This document shows, piece by piece, positions 52,501-64,000 of a DNA stretch of 64,000 nucleotides (its first letter is position 1; each line of letters starts with the position of its first letter). The translations under genes were made by a program, and so were the position numbers. Source of the stretch: Embiotoca jacksoni (Eukaryota; Chordata; Actinopteri; Embiotocidae); the NCBI GenBank assembly GCA_022577435.1, contig JAKOON010000022.1, forward strand, positions 9,577,230 through 9,641,229, in the 5' to 3' direction. The notes beneath the pieces are model-generated. The model saw only the letters and a program-made list of their open reading frames with translations. It was not told the origin of the DNA and ran no database searches.

Positions 52501-53992
52501 CACACAGACACAACAACGGTGTTGTCACCTTGAAGCCCATGGGCCAGTGTATTAGATAGAGGTCAAGGTAGTCCAGTTTAAGATCACCGAGCGTCTTCTC
52601 ACAGGCTTGCCTCACCGTGGACTTCTCGTGAAAAGTGCACCACAGCTGTGAAAGGGAAGAGCACAGAGGTCAGCGCGCACGATCAGTATTCCAGTATTGA
52701 AGACGGACGGCATCGATTTGAATGTCTTTTTGCGGAAGGAGGAGGAAGAACATGCATGTGCGCGTTTATGCGCCCATAACTCACCTTGCTGACAATGAAA
52801 AGGTCCTCTCTCTTGACCACGGCATCTTTGAGCGCGGCCATCACACCCTCGCCCACCTCCGCCTCATTCTGGTAGACGAATGCCCCGTCGATGTGCCTGT
52901 AACCCGCTGCAATGGCCGCTTTCACCGCTTCTGCGACCTTACCGGGAGGAGACTAACAGACACGGACGGTTGGCCGATAACAAACTTGCACCTCACGGCG
53001 TACTTGTGCAGCAACTCCGAGTCCTCCAGACAAACGGTGCCACCCACACCATATTTGGCGTTTATACCAAGTGTGAATTGTTAAAATCGATTACTTGCAT
53101 CATCTTGCTTTTGTGCCACTGTCCTTAAATCAAAGAGGGGTTTCAGAGAAGCGAGATCTTAAATCGTGTCCATTGGTCAATGTTAGGTTAGTTTGTCTTA
53201 AATAGAGCCAGTCACGTTATATTCTCACTGTTGAGGTAACGTGTCCTCTGGGTCCTTACTACCGAGTTGTTAGGAGGGGTCACATAACCCTGGGCCGGGG
53301 CCCAAACCCAACCCGGACTGCTGCGTGTCTTTAAGCACGACTATTCATTAAAACATCACATGCACGTGGTAAAGACTAGAAAACGGCAAGCCAGTCTGAT
53401 AATAAAAGAGTTTAAGTGCACAAAACCTGAATGGCTCTATTGTAAACAAATGGACGAAAACGGTCTGACCAAGCTGAGTGACGTCTGATAGAAATCAAAG
53501 CAAACTATCGTTTCCTGTAACGAAGCGCAGAAGAAAGACTTTGTGGGATTGCAAGTGAATGGAGGAGAGGCGTGCTCTGCGCAGAGTTCAACCCAAAGCT
53601 TCGCACATGACGATCGTGTTTCCAGAAAGGGTTATTTGCCAAAGGTTCGTACCAAGTCCTGACAGGTTGCGGGTCGTACAGGCACAAACATGTAAAGCAA
53701 CAAGTTCTTCCAACGAAACAAAAAAAAAAAAATAAAAAAAAGGAAATTGTAACAATTATATGTTGAAATGTCAGGAGATCTTTTTGGATGGGAGGTTCGT
53801 TTTGACGTCTCCAGTCATGCTTTTTTTTTTTTTTTTTTTAGTCGACCCGTCCAGCTGGCTGAACTTTTTTTTTTTTTTTTTTTTTTACTTACGCGAGAAA
53901 AACAACAACAAGGTAATAAAACGTACCTTCCACGTCCCCAGTCCCACGACGGGCATTTGGGCGCCGGTGTTGAGTTTCACCGATGTTGCCAT
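49561..53992 (-). CDS. akr1b1: Aldose reductase-like aldo-keto reductase (AKR1B type)
   Basis: NADPH-dependent aldehyde/aldose reductase of the cytosol. Ten coding exons join in frame to 316 residues: 53992-53927, 52952-52785, 52645-52529, 52370-52293, 51835-51713, 50905-50799, 50338-50257, 49994-49911, 49780-49698, 49603-49561. The tetrad is Asp44, Tyr49, Lys78, His111. The aldose reductase pocket is largely kept: Trp21, Trp80, Trp112, Phe123, Trp220, Trp296 and Cys299. IPKSITPHR carries the cofactor phosphate contacts (Lys263, Arg269). The C-terminus DYPFNAEF is like human AKR1B1/B10. Exon lengths match the plus-strand neighbour exactly. Introns hold poly(A)/poly(T) runs, and intron 4 contains a coding-like fragment. 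Gene symbol by resemblance; assignment among teleost akr1b copies is uncertain. Confidence 0.95.
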
Positions 53993-54009
53993 TTCTCCAG
54001 AGGATCAGC

Positions 54010-55500
54010 GGAGCCTGGATGTGTCTAAATCAATCAAATGACAACAGCAAACGCAGGGCTGCGGGGACATGTGATTATTTTTTTTTTTCCTTTTTAAGCA
54101 CCACGATTCCCTGAAGACCCGCCCTCCTGCCCTACTCGTCCTGTGATTGGTGCGTCGACAGCCACCGTCTTCTTCTGCATTGAAATTGCTGTTGGCAAAG
54201 AGCATTATGGTGCATTACTGCCGCCATCTGGAGATGAGTGTGAATTGGGAATATAACAACACATTGAACAAACCTAATAATTAAATAACATCAAATTGGA
54301 AAAGTTACGTTTACCTAAGATTTGACGGTATCTTTTACATCTTGTAAAGAAGAAAATCAAATGATAACTATACTTCTTCAAGGTGCAGTATCAGTTCCCT
54401 TCGCTAAGTATTTTGGACAGCAAAGCATAATATGTTCTGGGAGTTCTTCTCGAAATTACACCTTCCTCTGTTATGCTTTCCTATATTCATATAACAATTT
54501 TGCTGTAGCTAATTCCTCCAGTTAGTCTGATGAAAGCTTATTGCAGGGGTGGTAAAAGTTAACTATTTTGATATCAGCATCTTTTTGTCCAAACATTATA
54601 CAGCCTCCTCCAATGTCCTCCACTCTATCCTGCATATACCATCAAAGCCTTCAATTACAAATATCAGGTTTCTTGAAAAACACATTAATTTCTGGTTTAT
54701 TTTTGAGACCTTAAATTGTTTAAATGCTTGACCATTTGTTATTCAACTCATTGCGCTCAAGTGAAGACTAATAATTTGGCCCTTTCTCCAGTGACCCCCG
54801 ATTTCCCATCGGTCTCAAGCCTTCTGTTGACGTTGCTGCCATCGCCAGTTGATCAATTGTGCTTTTTAATTCATTTTGGGAGAATGGAGGCTGCAGCCTA
54901 CCGCACTCCTGCGTCAGTCTGTTTATTTTAGGCAACAGCAGTTATATAAAGCAGGAAGCAGCATCACTATATCGCATCATGTTCTATTTGTTAATGTTTT
55001 ATGTATAAAATCTGAATCCATAAAACTAACAGATGAAACGTAAAGGATAGAGGAATAAAAAGCACAACATTTCCCCTGTAAACTGTTTATGAGGAAAAAT
55101 AAAGTACCATATGCTTGGAACTTACAATAAATGCACTGAACTTGTATCGACTGCTGACATCAAGGAGGCTGACGGTGGATTTAATCATCTGTAACGACCA
55201 ATGAAAAGAAAAATAACAATGTCAGTTGTATATTTACTCACTTTTTGATATAAAGAGTGCTTTTTGAGAACTTTTACAAACCTTGTCAAAATAAATGTAA
55301 TACAGCAGAACAAATGAACTAGAAACTGAATAAATTAAAAACCTTTATTGCACAAAATTTCACCAAATTTACTTTAAATGTCTCGCAGTCTATGCACACT
55401 GTGGCATTTATTTCGATTGGTGACCCTTAAGCCACTTGCAGGGACTCAAATAATTTAGACTGACCTAACCTGAGAACCACCAAATTAAAGGCCGCCTTTT
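54010..55500. other. Intergenic stretch, nothing recognised
   Basis: Begins with the short leader and presumed promoter of the minus-strand reductase, then AT-rich sequence with short overlapping open frames lacking family features. Confidence 0.5.
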
Positions 55501-55720
55501 TTTAGGGCCCAAGCACTGATGGTACGAAAGCCCTATTGTTCTTCAAGGAATTATCCAAATGGCTCGCTAGCGCCCCCTAAGTTGTACTTTAACAAACTCA
55601 TCCTACAGATTTTGTTGGACCAACTTCAAATTTAGTCTGTGCACTCTTAACATGTTTGGAATTAAAAGTAATCAAAATAACTTGTTTTTGTCGATCGGTG
55701 TGCCCGTTGCGTGGCGGCCA

Positions 55721-55755
55721 AAAAGTGACCCAAAAATGACTTTTGGGTCACTTTT
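55721..55755. repeat. Perfect 15-base inverted repeat
   Basis: AAAAGTGACCCAAAA (55721-55735) and its exact complement (55741-55755) around a five-base loop. Confidence 0.95.
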
Positions 55756-56500
55756 GGTTATAGTATGACTTGTTTTTTCATAATTTTTTTTTTAAAGTAA
55801 TGACAAAAGGGGGGGCCCAAACCTTCTTGCTGAGAGGCAACAGTGCTAACCTCTGCACCACCGGTTTTCTTTGGCTCACTGCAACCTATAACTCCACCGT
55901 CCACAAACATTTATTCAAATGCGACCAAAATTGCCGTAGACATTCTTTGGATAGTAGTTATACGTGTTTTCAAGATGGTCTGCAGTGATATTAAATATCT
56001 TATATGTCTGTAGTGTGTAGTGTATGCAAAACTTTTTCAATTTCTCCAAATGTTTCAACTTCACTAAAAGTTGAATCACCATCAACGGGCCGTGGTGGAA
56101 TTTGAACCATTAATAGCAACCTTGGTGAAGTAGAATCTTTTACCTGTTGAGTTAACCAGACTGTTGGTTGAGTCACTGGAAAGCTCTGAGTGAACTCCGT
56201 GAAACACTTTCTCCGCCGCGACTTGTTCTTCAGCGCTGAAGATAGTCCAGCGGTCTACGAATGCCGCTTCAGAGCTGGAAACGACATCATGAAGACGCAG
56301 GTTCGAGGTAATCTGCATAGTTCACCCTTTAAGGGTAAGCCACATGGTTCATGAAAAGCAAGTCCCCCTAAGGGTAAGCCACACGGTTTTGGGTTTACGT
56401 TGTAAATGCAGTCATACTAAAACCAAACCTTAGGTCTACAACAATACAAAAATAAAAAACCTAATACAAAATAAAAATCAATAACAAAAAATATAGGGTA
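55754..56500 (-). repeat. Second genomic copy of the 32 kb repeat
   Basis: Same orientation and order as 32013-32800, beginning at the shared TATAGTATGACTT and a tRNA-like segment (about 55811-55863), then the shared body (55871 onward). The closest stretch is 55922-56246 against 32232-32556. Another tRNA-like box A/B segment in plus orientation follows at about 56626-56690. Confidence 0.85.
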
Positions 56501-56915
56501 TGTTTAAATCTTCTTGGATTTCTGTCCAAACTACCACAAATTTTATCCCCCAAAATCCCATTAATACATTTGATGCTACAGTATGACTTTACTTTTCATA
56601 TTTTGGACAACATGCATGACATGTATGACAGTGGTGCAGTGATTAAAGCAGTTGCCTCACAGTAAGAAGTAACGGGTTGATCCCCATTTGAGGCATGCAT
56701 GTCAGCTCAGAAAAAGGTTATACTCCAAAAAGTGATTAAAAAAAAAAAAAAAGACAGCATGTGACCCAAAAGTCACTTTTGTATGTAGTATAGCCAGGGC
56801 GATGCTGCTAAGTCTGATGTTTCACCGTGACACAGGAAGTTGATGTTTAAGTTCATACAATGCTCCAAAAAAAGCAATTTTTTTTAAGAAGAATAAGGAA
56901 CGAGATTTAGAAAAA

Positions 56916-56977
56916 AAATTAAAACTGCAAGCGGGAATATAGGAGGGCCCGTATATCACTGCTTGCGGTTTTAATTT
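56916..56977. repeat. 17-base-stem hairpin at the repeat's right end
   Basis: AAATTAAAACTGCAAGC (56916-56932) pairs with 56961-56977 with one mismatch, enclosing a 28-base loop that contains AGGAGGGCCCG. Confidence 0.85.
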
Positions 56978-59455
56978 ATTTTTATTTTGGTGGTTCTATC
57001 ATTGAACCACTAGAGGGCAGCATTACACTTCAAAACATGTGAATGAGTGTCCTCTATTTCCTCAACTGAGGCTGAAAAGTAGCACAATCATATCATTTCA
57101 TACATTAGCTTATATGATCAGTAATTACACTAATTGAAACGATTGATCATTTCATTTGAGCCGCCCAAGACACACACGTTTTATTCATTTGCATTTATCA
57201 ATCGAAAAATTGCTCTTAAAACGTGCCACGACTTAATTGTCTAGCATATGTAGTGCAGGAGATGGTTTGTTCATAGGATGTTTTTTTTTTTGTAATTAGT
57301 CTTTATTAAATTAAACACAACTTCCTTGTGGCATAATTCAAAAAAAGGGTTGTGCACCGTTGTGAATGTGCACATACCGACCAGCCTTAAACCCCCACAA
57401 GAAACAGCTGAAAGAGGGAACAAATACAAGGTGACTTATTTTGGCAAAATCAGATAAAACCTCACAGACCTTTAACTGAGCCATTCAACATTCTCAGCAG
57501 AAGATAAGAGAGGGAGAAGATAGCCACACATATATATAAAAATAAAAAACATACAAAGGGAAAAGTTATGGGAGCCAGCAGCCACCGTGCAGCTCACAAT
57601 GGCTCTCGCTAAAGTTTGTGTCTCTTCTGATCTTCTCCCAGCTGGACGCCTGCTTTTAGGCCCTCTCTCTCCTCTGATCTAACTTCAGACACCGGAGGGC
57701 CTTTTGCCAGCATGCACACTGTCAAAGTAACCCAGGAATCAAACACCGTCGCATACTGTCAGGATCAAAAGACCCACAGGTAAACCAGACGAAGACACAG
57801 CCACATACAATCGCCACGTAAAAGTGGGGTTTGATTTCAGAGGCTCTTATTTTGTGTCTGTGAACAGATATCGTTTCACTGTACCAAGTGCATCGATGGG
57901 AATGAAAGAAAAGAGAGAAACGGACAGACATTTGAAGATACAACAGAGACCCAGAGTAAAACCAAGTGCCTCTCAAGGAAACTTTTAGACAAAGAGTGTG
58001 GACTTAGGCGAGGTATGTTTTTGAGGACTGTGCGTATCAAAGAATCTGAGAAAGGGGATACATTTTCGTAGACAAGCTGAAAGGACAGAGAGATGCTGGC
58101 GGTGTGACAAATAAATACATACGGTAGATCACAATGGACCGCCGTCTCCTTTTCCATTATGTGTGGCCATAACGAATACTCTGTGCAGCTGGCGGTGTGC
58201 GAGCTTTCATTGGCTGGGCATCAGATCAGACACTCCGCCGGCACAGACCTGACCTGTCCCGGGGAGATCAAACACCTCATTTCATTTCATGGCATTTGCT
58301 CCGCTCTCCCTGCCTTTTTTCTCCCCACCTCTTGTCTCTCCCATTGGCCTTGGCTTTGCTGTCTTTTTCTCTCTTTCTGCCAGAGCACCGTAGGTCATAA
58401 TCTCCACCCATAAATCTAATGTTGAGTGTCAGCTCTTGCTAAATTCACTCACACACTTGCATTCCGCACATTCTGGCTATTGAACAATAACAAGATCAGG
58501 GAGAGAAATCCCTACGTCATGAATGAGTAAATCATGGGCATTTGTCAAGTGCGTTACATGTTCTTAGGCGCATGGGAGATTATTCTGACTGATCTAAACC
58601 CTGCAGACATCATGGAAAATGAAAATGAGAATAATCCCACTGATATCTCAATTAGGTAGATAGTCTCAAAAAAATGTTTTACACTAAAACTATTAATCAA
58701 TTACTCAATTAGTTGATTCAAGGATGACAAAAAAAAAAAAAACGGACAGGTTGCTTTCATAAATTCAAAACAAATAATTGATAATTAAAACAATCATGAG
58801 TTGACAAATGTTCCAAATTACAATAACAATGTCAGAGTCCACTTTATGAGAACAACTTTCATAGATTCACTCCATAGTTAATTTTTGTAAATATTGTTCT
58901 TACAATGAAATGTAAAAATAAATCCAATGTTTTTCTGCAACTAAATCAGTTAAAGCAGCTTTAATGGAACATTAGTGCTCAAGTTCCATCCTGGCATATT
59001 GTGTTAACGCATCTCACTTCAGACAACAGAGAACTTGTGCCACTGCTGCTGGTGTGTGAATTGGTCACATAGCGGTAAAATTGTGTTAAGGCCCTGCTTA
59101 AGCGAGAAAGAGAAGCTTTTGCCTCGACCAGAATAGTTCAGACAATTTGTCCAGCTAACGTTACGGAATGTATGTGTGAAAGGGCCTCTTATACTACGTT
59201 AACTTAACACGACAGCATGTTTGGAGCTTTTGCTAACTTCCTAGATACTCATTAAATCGCATTTCTGTGGTACAGTACAGTATTTGCTTTCTTCACTTGT
59301 CTCGTCTCAGAAATATTTCGAGCTAGTTCTTGTAAATGAAAGGAGAGCTCTTTTATGCTCTTTACATTTTTCGTGCAACTGGTAGAAGTCTTGTTTTGTT
59401 TTTTTGTCGACATGTGACGGACAAAATGAAAGTATACAGGCACGACCGCTGAGAA

Positions 59456-59590
59456 CTTAAAGGGATAGCTTGCATTTTTTGAAGGGGGGCATGTATGAGG
59501 TATTACCTGCAGTAGGCGCGGGTGGGCACGTTTCCAGTCAGCAGAAGAAGGCAGCTGTTTAGCCACCTAAAAAAATAAATAAATAAAGAA
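59456..59590. repeat. Interspersed repeat fragment
   Basis: AAAGGGATAGCTTGCATTTT, ATGTATGAGGTATTACCTGC and the closing TTAGCCACCTAAAAAAA match text I recall from a widespread teleost repeat. Exact limits and family not determined. Confidence 0.5.
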
Positions 59591-60565
59591 TCAATATTAT
59601 TTAACGTGGTATGCTATATTCAGAATATTTTCACTGCTTTGCCTGGCTGTCAGACAGCCCTTTAACAAAGGGGAACTGAAACCTGTTATATCGACAAATT
59701 CTCTCTTCAAAGCCACAAAAATCCTTTGACAAAAACAGTAATTAAACAGCAAATATACACAAAAACACAAACAAACTAATGGATTGAAGCAGCGGTGGAC
59801 CAGTAACTCCCCTGTTCACCGAGGTAAAATTTCAGTTTTTGTCAAATGAATCTGGTTTCTTTGACTAAAGTCATAAACATTTGTTAAAGAATTGAGACTT
59901 TGCAGGACGTTTAAAACTCTTACAGGTAGTTGCCTCAAACGTTCTGACAATTTGTGGTTATGACTTCAAGGGGTGGCAGGCTAGTTGGTAGTATGTCAAT
60001 ACTTGGTCAATCCACCACTTTCCTCTTCAAAATATATCAAGTATTGAATTAAGGTTAAGTACATCCCATAAATTAGCTGATATGCGTCACTTTAAATATG
60101 TTGGTGTTTATTTTTGGCTTTATTCGAGACACAAACAGCAGCCTCCTGGATTTAAAGTCCTGTGTTTAAACCACCTTCCTACATATATTGTATAACTCTT
60201 TAATACAACGTCACTCAACTTCCCCTCTTTGCTGACATCATATATACTTTAGCCACAAGAGTAAGTGCAGCTTGTTCAGTCTGAATCATAATTTTGGAAG
60301 TGATGACAACTGATACCATTTAATGGACTGAATCGGGTGCACAAAGGTCAAGATTTATTCACTCATAGGTGGATTATGTATTTCACAAATAGGCAATGTG
60401 ACATCAGAGGTTGTTATTGTTCATTTGCAAGTTTTAATAAATCCATGCTGCAATTAAACTTTGTATGTTCCAAAATTATTTGGTATTTTAGACTACAATA
60501 ACTTGTGATTTTGAGTGTAAATGTGTCTTTTAGCTAAGTAGATCTCCCTGATTTGGTGTGGATCC

Positions 60566-60567
<2 letters not shown>

Positions 60568-60608
<41 letters not shown>
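60568..60608. repeat. (CA)n microsatellite
   Basis: About 20 CA units. Confidence 0.96.
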
Positions 60609-60611
<3 letters not shown>

Positions 60612-62773
60612 TATGTATTTTCACACTTACATAAAGTATATGCCGTGGCCTTGTCTGTGAGCTGGGGTGTCTCCTCCCTGGGCCCTCAGACATGGTTTGG
60701 TTTTTGGCTTGATTAACCACTTAGTTCAGTCTCTCAGACACAAGATTGCAGGGAAAAAGCAAGTAATGAAGTGCTTTTGAATTTGCATTCCTGAGAGCTT
60801 TCGCAGACGCCTTGATTTCAGTCGGCCTTTGCTGTTTGTTCTTCGTCGAGAGATGTCTGCTATTTTAACGGTAACACGTAACAAGTGTTCATCCAGCCTC
60901 CTCCATATTGCTCCCTCATCAACCTAACTGCCGTGAATAAACACAATCAACATGCATCTGAAGGGGAATGTGGAGGCTTTTTTCTCTCAAATCGTCCCTG
61001 ATGGGTTGTTCATCATTGTCATTATGCAGATTACAGTGTGACCGTGAATGCAATATTGGAGCCCTTTCCCTCTGGAATGAAATGTCACCGTTCCATAAAG
61101 CTGACCAAAAACACTTGTGTGTTTTGTTCTTGCGATTCGAGCAGCGCTGATCAGTTATGGAAAAACTGTCTCAAGAATATGAAATTAACTGCATTCAGTC
61201 TGCACTTGAAAGTCAAGCCTTTATTTTTAGTATCGACCTTGACAACAATATTAAAGTACATCTGCAGGCTGCATTATCAGCTGGAGTTAGTGTTGTAATT
61301 TACCAGGTAAGTACCACAGTTTTGTTGAGAATTTCCAGAAAAACCCCCCAAAGTAAGCAAAGTTATATACACCAGACAATACTGTAAGAATGCAAGCTAT
61401 TGTGTTAACTTTTTACCTTTTTTAAAAAAAAATATTTTTTAAAGTATTTGATTTGGTAAGTGTGGTTATGTCACACGATGACTTGCTAGAATCTGTCCCA
61501 GATAGGGGGTGGTTGATGTAAACGCTTCCCTTTGCACCCCGCTCCTGAGTACTAGAAAAGAGGAAACACAATTTGGTTTAAATTTGGGGACCTTTCACTA
61601 GGTCATGCTTCTGAAGATGATTAATACATCAGAAGGAGGAAGATCTACAAGCACATTTATTTGGATACGCTGAAGCTGGACTTTGAAATAGAAAAGCAGA
61701 CATACAAAGAAGACCTGCCTTCCATAGATTCCAAACAACAGGTAATGGAGAATTCGAGAATCATTTTTTGCCTACAAAAACTGGAATGAAAATCAATATT
61801 ATCCTGTAATTTAAGGCATGCTGTAATTATACTTGATCTGTGCTGTATAAAACTTGCTGACATTTGTGATGATGGGGAAGGAATCTTACCTCGATTGTCC
61901 ACTAACAATATACTATAACAGGAAGTTTGTTACTGGCAGGTAGGAATTTTTTGGGATGCAAACAACACATTTGTGGCTCTTAAATATACAGATATATTGC
62001 TGATATATATGTAGATATAGTACTTAAGTGCATATGCAATTTGTATAGATATGAACTAACCCTATAAGCAAAGTATTTGTAGACATTTTTAAGATATAAA
62101 TAATGGGATTTCTAGAATAACTAGTGATGTCAGAATAAGTCTGGGTGGTTTCAAGACAACTTTGATGCTCAAGTTTTTGTTATGTAAACTCAAAGGGACA
62201 CAGTTTTGTATAAGATGGTAAATTTCAAAGATAACAGTAAATGTTTACGAACATAACATGTTCCTAGTTATGTTTAAGTAACAAAATTAGGATATATTTT
62301 CTGGCTACTGTATAGACCCATACATAAGAAATGAATGCTTTTAATAGTTTTTTTTTAATTTTTTTAATTTTTAAAAACATGATTTCTTAAAAATAACGTT
62401 CACAATTAACGTAACTAAATTAAATTGCTGCAGGCATTTTTATGAAATGTATTTAGATGTCAATACACCCGCTACTTTCTGTGCTCATATCATTTTCCAA
62501 AATTGCCTTTTGAAAAAGATACATTCCATGCTGCATTAAATCTCATCCTTTGTTTCCCGGCATAACTCATGTTGTGTGTTTGTCTGACTGTAGCTTTGAG
62601 TTATCAGAATGACACAGCGAGAAAAGTTCCTCATGGGCAACTTCCTCACTTTTAGTCATCTGATATTATTTACAATAGCGCAAAAAAACCTCAGTGCACT
62701 TCTCTAATCTTGCATCACGGGAGTGTTGTTTTCAGAGCTGTGCGTGTGCGGCATTGGCATTGGCACTGGAGGA

Positions 62774-62814
62774 GGTGTGTGTGTGTGTGTGGGAGGGGGG
62801 GGGGGGGGGGGGGG
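62774..62814. repeat. (GT)n followed by a poly(G) run
   Basis: About nine GT units, then GGGA and roughly 20 consecutive Gs. A likely site of assembly or sequencing error. Confidence 0.93.
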
Positions 62815-64000
62815 ACAGAATGAGCCATATGGCAAAGAGAGGGAACGTGTGTAAAGGCCTCAGGGGACAATGAGTCACGACCAAGATGACTAGGTAGAAT
62901 TTTGAACAACATATCTGCCAGGAATCCCTGAAAGCAAAATCACAAGATAAAACAGTGCATCTGGTTACATTTGAGACTTTAAAGGTATATTATTAAAGGT
63001 TCAAATACAGAGACATGTGTTTGTCTTTTTAATCTAAAAATATGAGCTCAGGTTTAAGAATGTGTATCAGCGGTGTGCAGCCGTGCAGTGTGCAGTAGCA
63101 GAGATGCGTGCAGTGCCGCCTTGCTGGTGTTTGTTCAAAGGATGGGGTGCAAATTCGGAGTAGTGTGTAGCATAACGGAAGTGCTAGTGCTCCTTTGACA
63201 TCAAGGTTGTGCGCCCCCTGCACTCCATGAGTTGCATATTTGATAAATCCCTCTTGTTTGAGTCACGACTTGTCAGCAATGTCATTTGGAAAATTTCCCA
63301 AATACCTGAGGCCTTTTTTTTTTTTTTTTCCCTATTCATAGTTTGCAGGGCAAACTAAATTGCAGTTTCAAGAAGGAAATGAAACGATGGAGAGTGTCAT
63401 ATCTAAGATCAAGCGAGTGTATACAACACCATCTTGTGGAGAATATGGAAATTACAACTTGTATATTTCCACTTTCACAGAAGTGCAGATGTTTGTGTCC
63501 TTTAATTGTTAGGATTTCCGATAAATATAATGCTCTGCTTTTAAAACCAACAGAAATCACCAACAATGAGAACTAAACTTATTTTTTGTTAACATTTTGA
63601 GCTCCTTAGTATAAGGGTTTAGTTACATGCTGTCAATAACAGATGTATGTAATACGTGTTGGGCCGGAGGGAGTAATGTGCTGGAAGAATGTAAACATTG
63701 TCTGCTCTGAGGACTGACTTCAAAGTGAGCCTGTGGTAACCTCCTCTCAGCGGTGGCGCACACCCCTGACCGATGAAAAGCCAAAGTGAATGTTCATCCA
63801 TGGTCTGCAGCTTCTTCCTGAAACCACTCTTTGATGTCACAAAACGGATCTGATTGACTTGTGAAGTAGACTCATATAGAATCTCTGTGTTTGCCTCGTC
63901 TACACGGGGACTGTGTTTGGTAAAGTGCAAGCATGTGCATGTGCAATATTGAAAACATAAAAAGAAAGCATGACAAAAACACTTTTCGTCACGCGAGCAA

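Larger units (their letters stand above)
55505..56980. mobile_element. Non-autonomous repeat cluster with a nested second repeat
   Basis: The left end (AGGGCCCAAGCACTGATGG, and GCTCGCTAGCGCCCCCTAAG a little further in) is text I associate with an abundant teleost non-autonomous element. The right end carries a hairpin and AGGAGGGCCCG. The phrase GTGACCCAAAA recurs at 55725 and 56761, on either side of an inserted block (about 55754-56700) belonging to the same family as 31.6-32.8 kb. No transposase is encoded. The superfamily is not settled; a Helitron-like element is possible. Confidence 0.55.
56981..64000. other. Gene-poor stretch with microsatellites and a repeat fragment
   Basis: No gene I can support. 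Near 57.28-57.31 kb the minus strand reads AATAAAGACTAATTAC followed by an A run, like a polyadenylated 3' end, but no coding frame leads into it. Between 61.1 and 63.5 kb a few splice-bounded open segments on the plus strand are possible exons of an unidentified gene. The rest is AT-rich with simple repeats. Confidence 0.45.

Noticed and set aside
57876..58157. 93-codon minus-strand open frame upstream of an AATAAA plus A-run
   Set aside because: The frame lacks any domain or codon signal; the AATAAA/A-run is noted but does not by itself support a gene.
59252..59566. 104-codon minus-strand open frame
   Set aside because: Its 5' part lies in an interspersed repeat and the rest has no family resemblance.

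Overview
The window reads as vertebrate nuclear DNA, most likely from a teleost fish. It has spliced genes with GT-AG introns, many CA/GT microsatellites, fragments of repeats that look familiar from teleost genomes, and a gene order matching human 7q31: PNPLA8, THAP5 and DNAJB9 side by side. I cannot name the species.

Layout. 1-15.6 kb holds no recognisable coding sequence. A GC-rich block at 15.6-16.0 kb ends in a good minus-strand splice donor and may be an untranslated first exon (nrcam is the synteny-based guess). 21.4-30.1 kb is pnpla8 on the minus strand: nine coding exons, 760 residues, ending in SKL, with an ETS/CRE-type promoter at 30.1 kb. Its first intron contains an intronless plus-strand gene that resembles the AKAP14/AKAP28 family. 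30.2-37.2 kb is repeat-rich: a possible solo LTR, an approximately 1 kb inverted (palindromic) repeat, a lone exon of a V2-type vasopressin/vasotocin receptor, and a TA-flanked Tc1/mariner derivative. 37.3-38.8 kb is thap5 (minus) and 39.3-41.9 kb is dnajb9 (plus). They are divergent and share a compact promoter. 44.9-48.2 kb (plus) and 49.6-54.0 kb (minus) are two complete aldo-keto reductase AKR1B-type genes, tail to tail, each with ten coding exons and 316 residues. 54-64 kb has a nested repeat cluster at 55.5-57.0 kb and no gene I can support.

Function. The genes are cellular housekeeping and stress genes: a mitochondrial/peroxisomal phospholipase, a zinc-finger nuclear regulator, an ER co-chaperone and two NADPH-dependent carbonyl reductases. 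They do not form an operon-like system. The points most worth following up are the fossil receptor exon in a neighbourhood that echoes L1CAM-AVPR2 on human Xq28, the antisense nested AKAP-like gene, and the remodelled active-site pocket of one of the two reductases. I found no CRISPR array, no tRNA or rRNA gene, and no evidence for a wholly new system.
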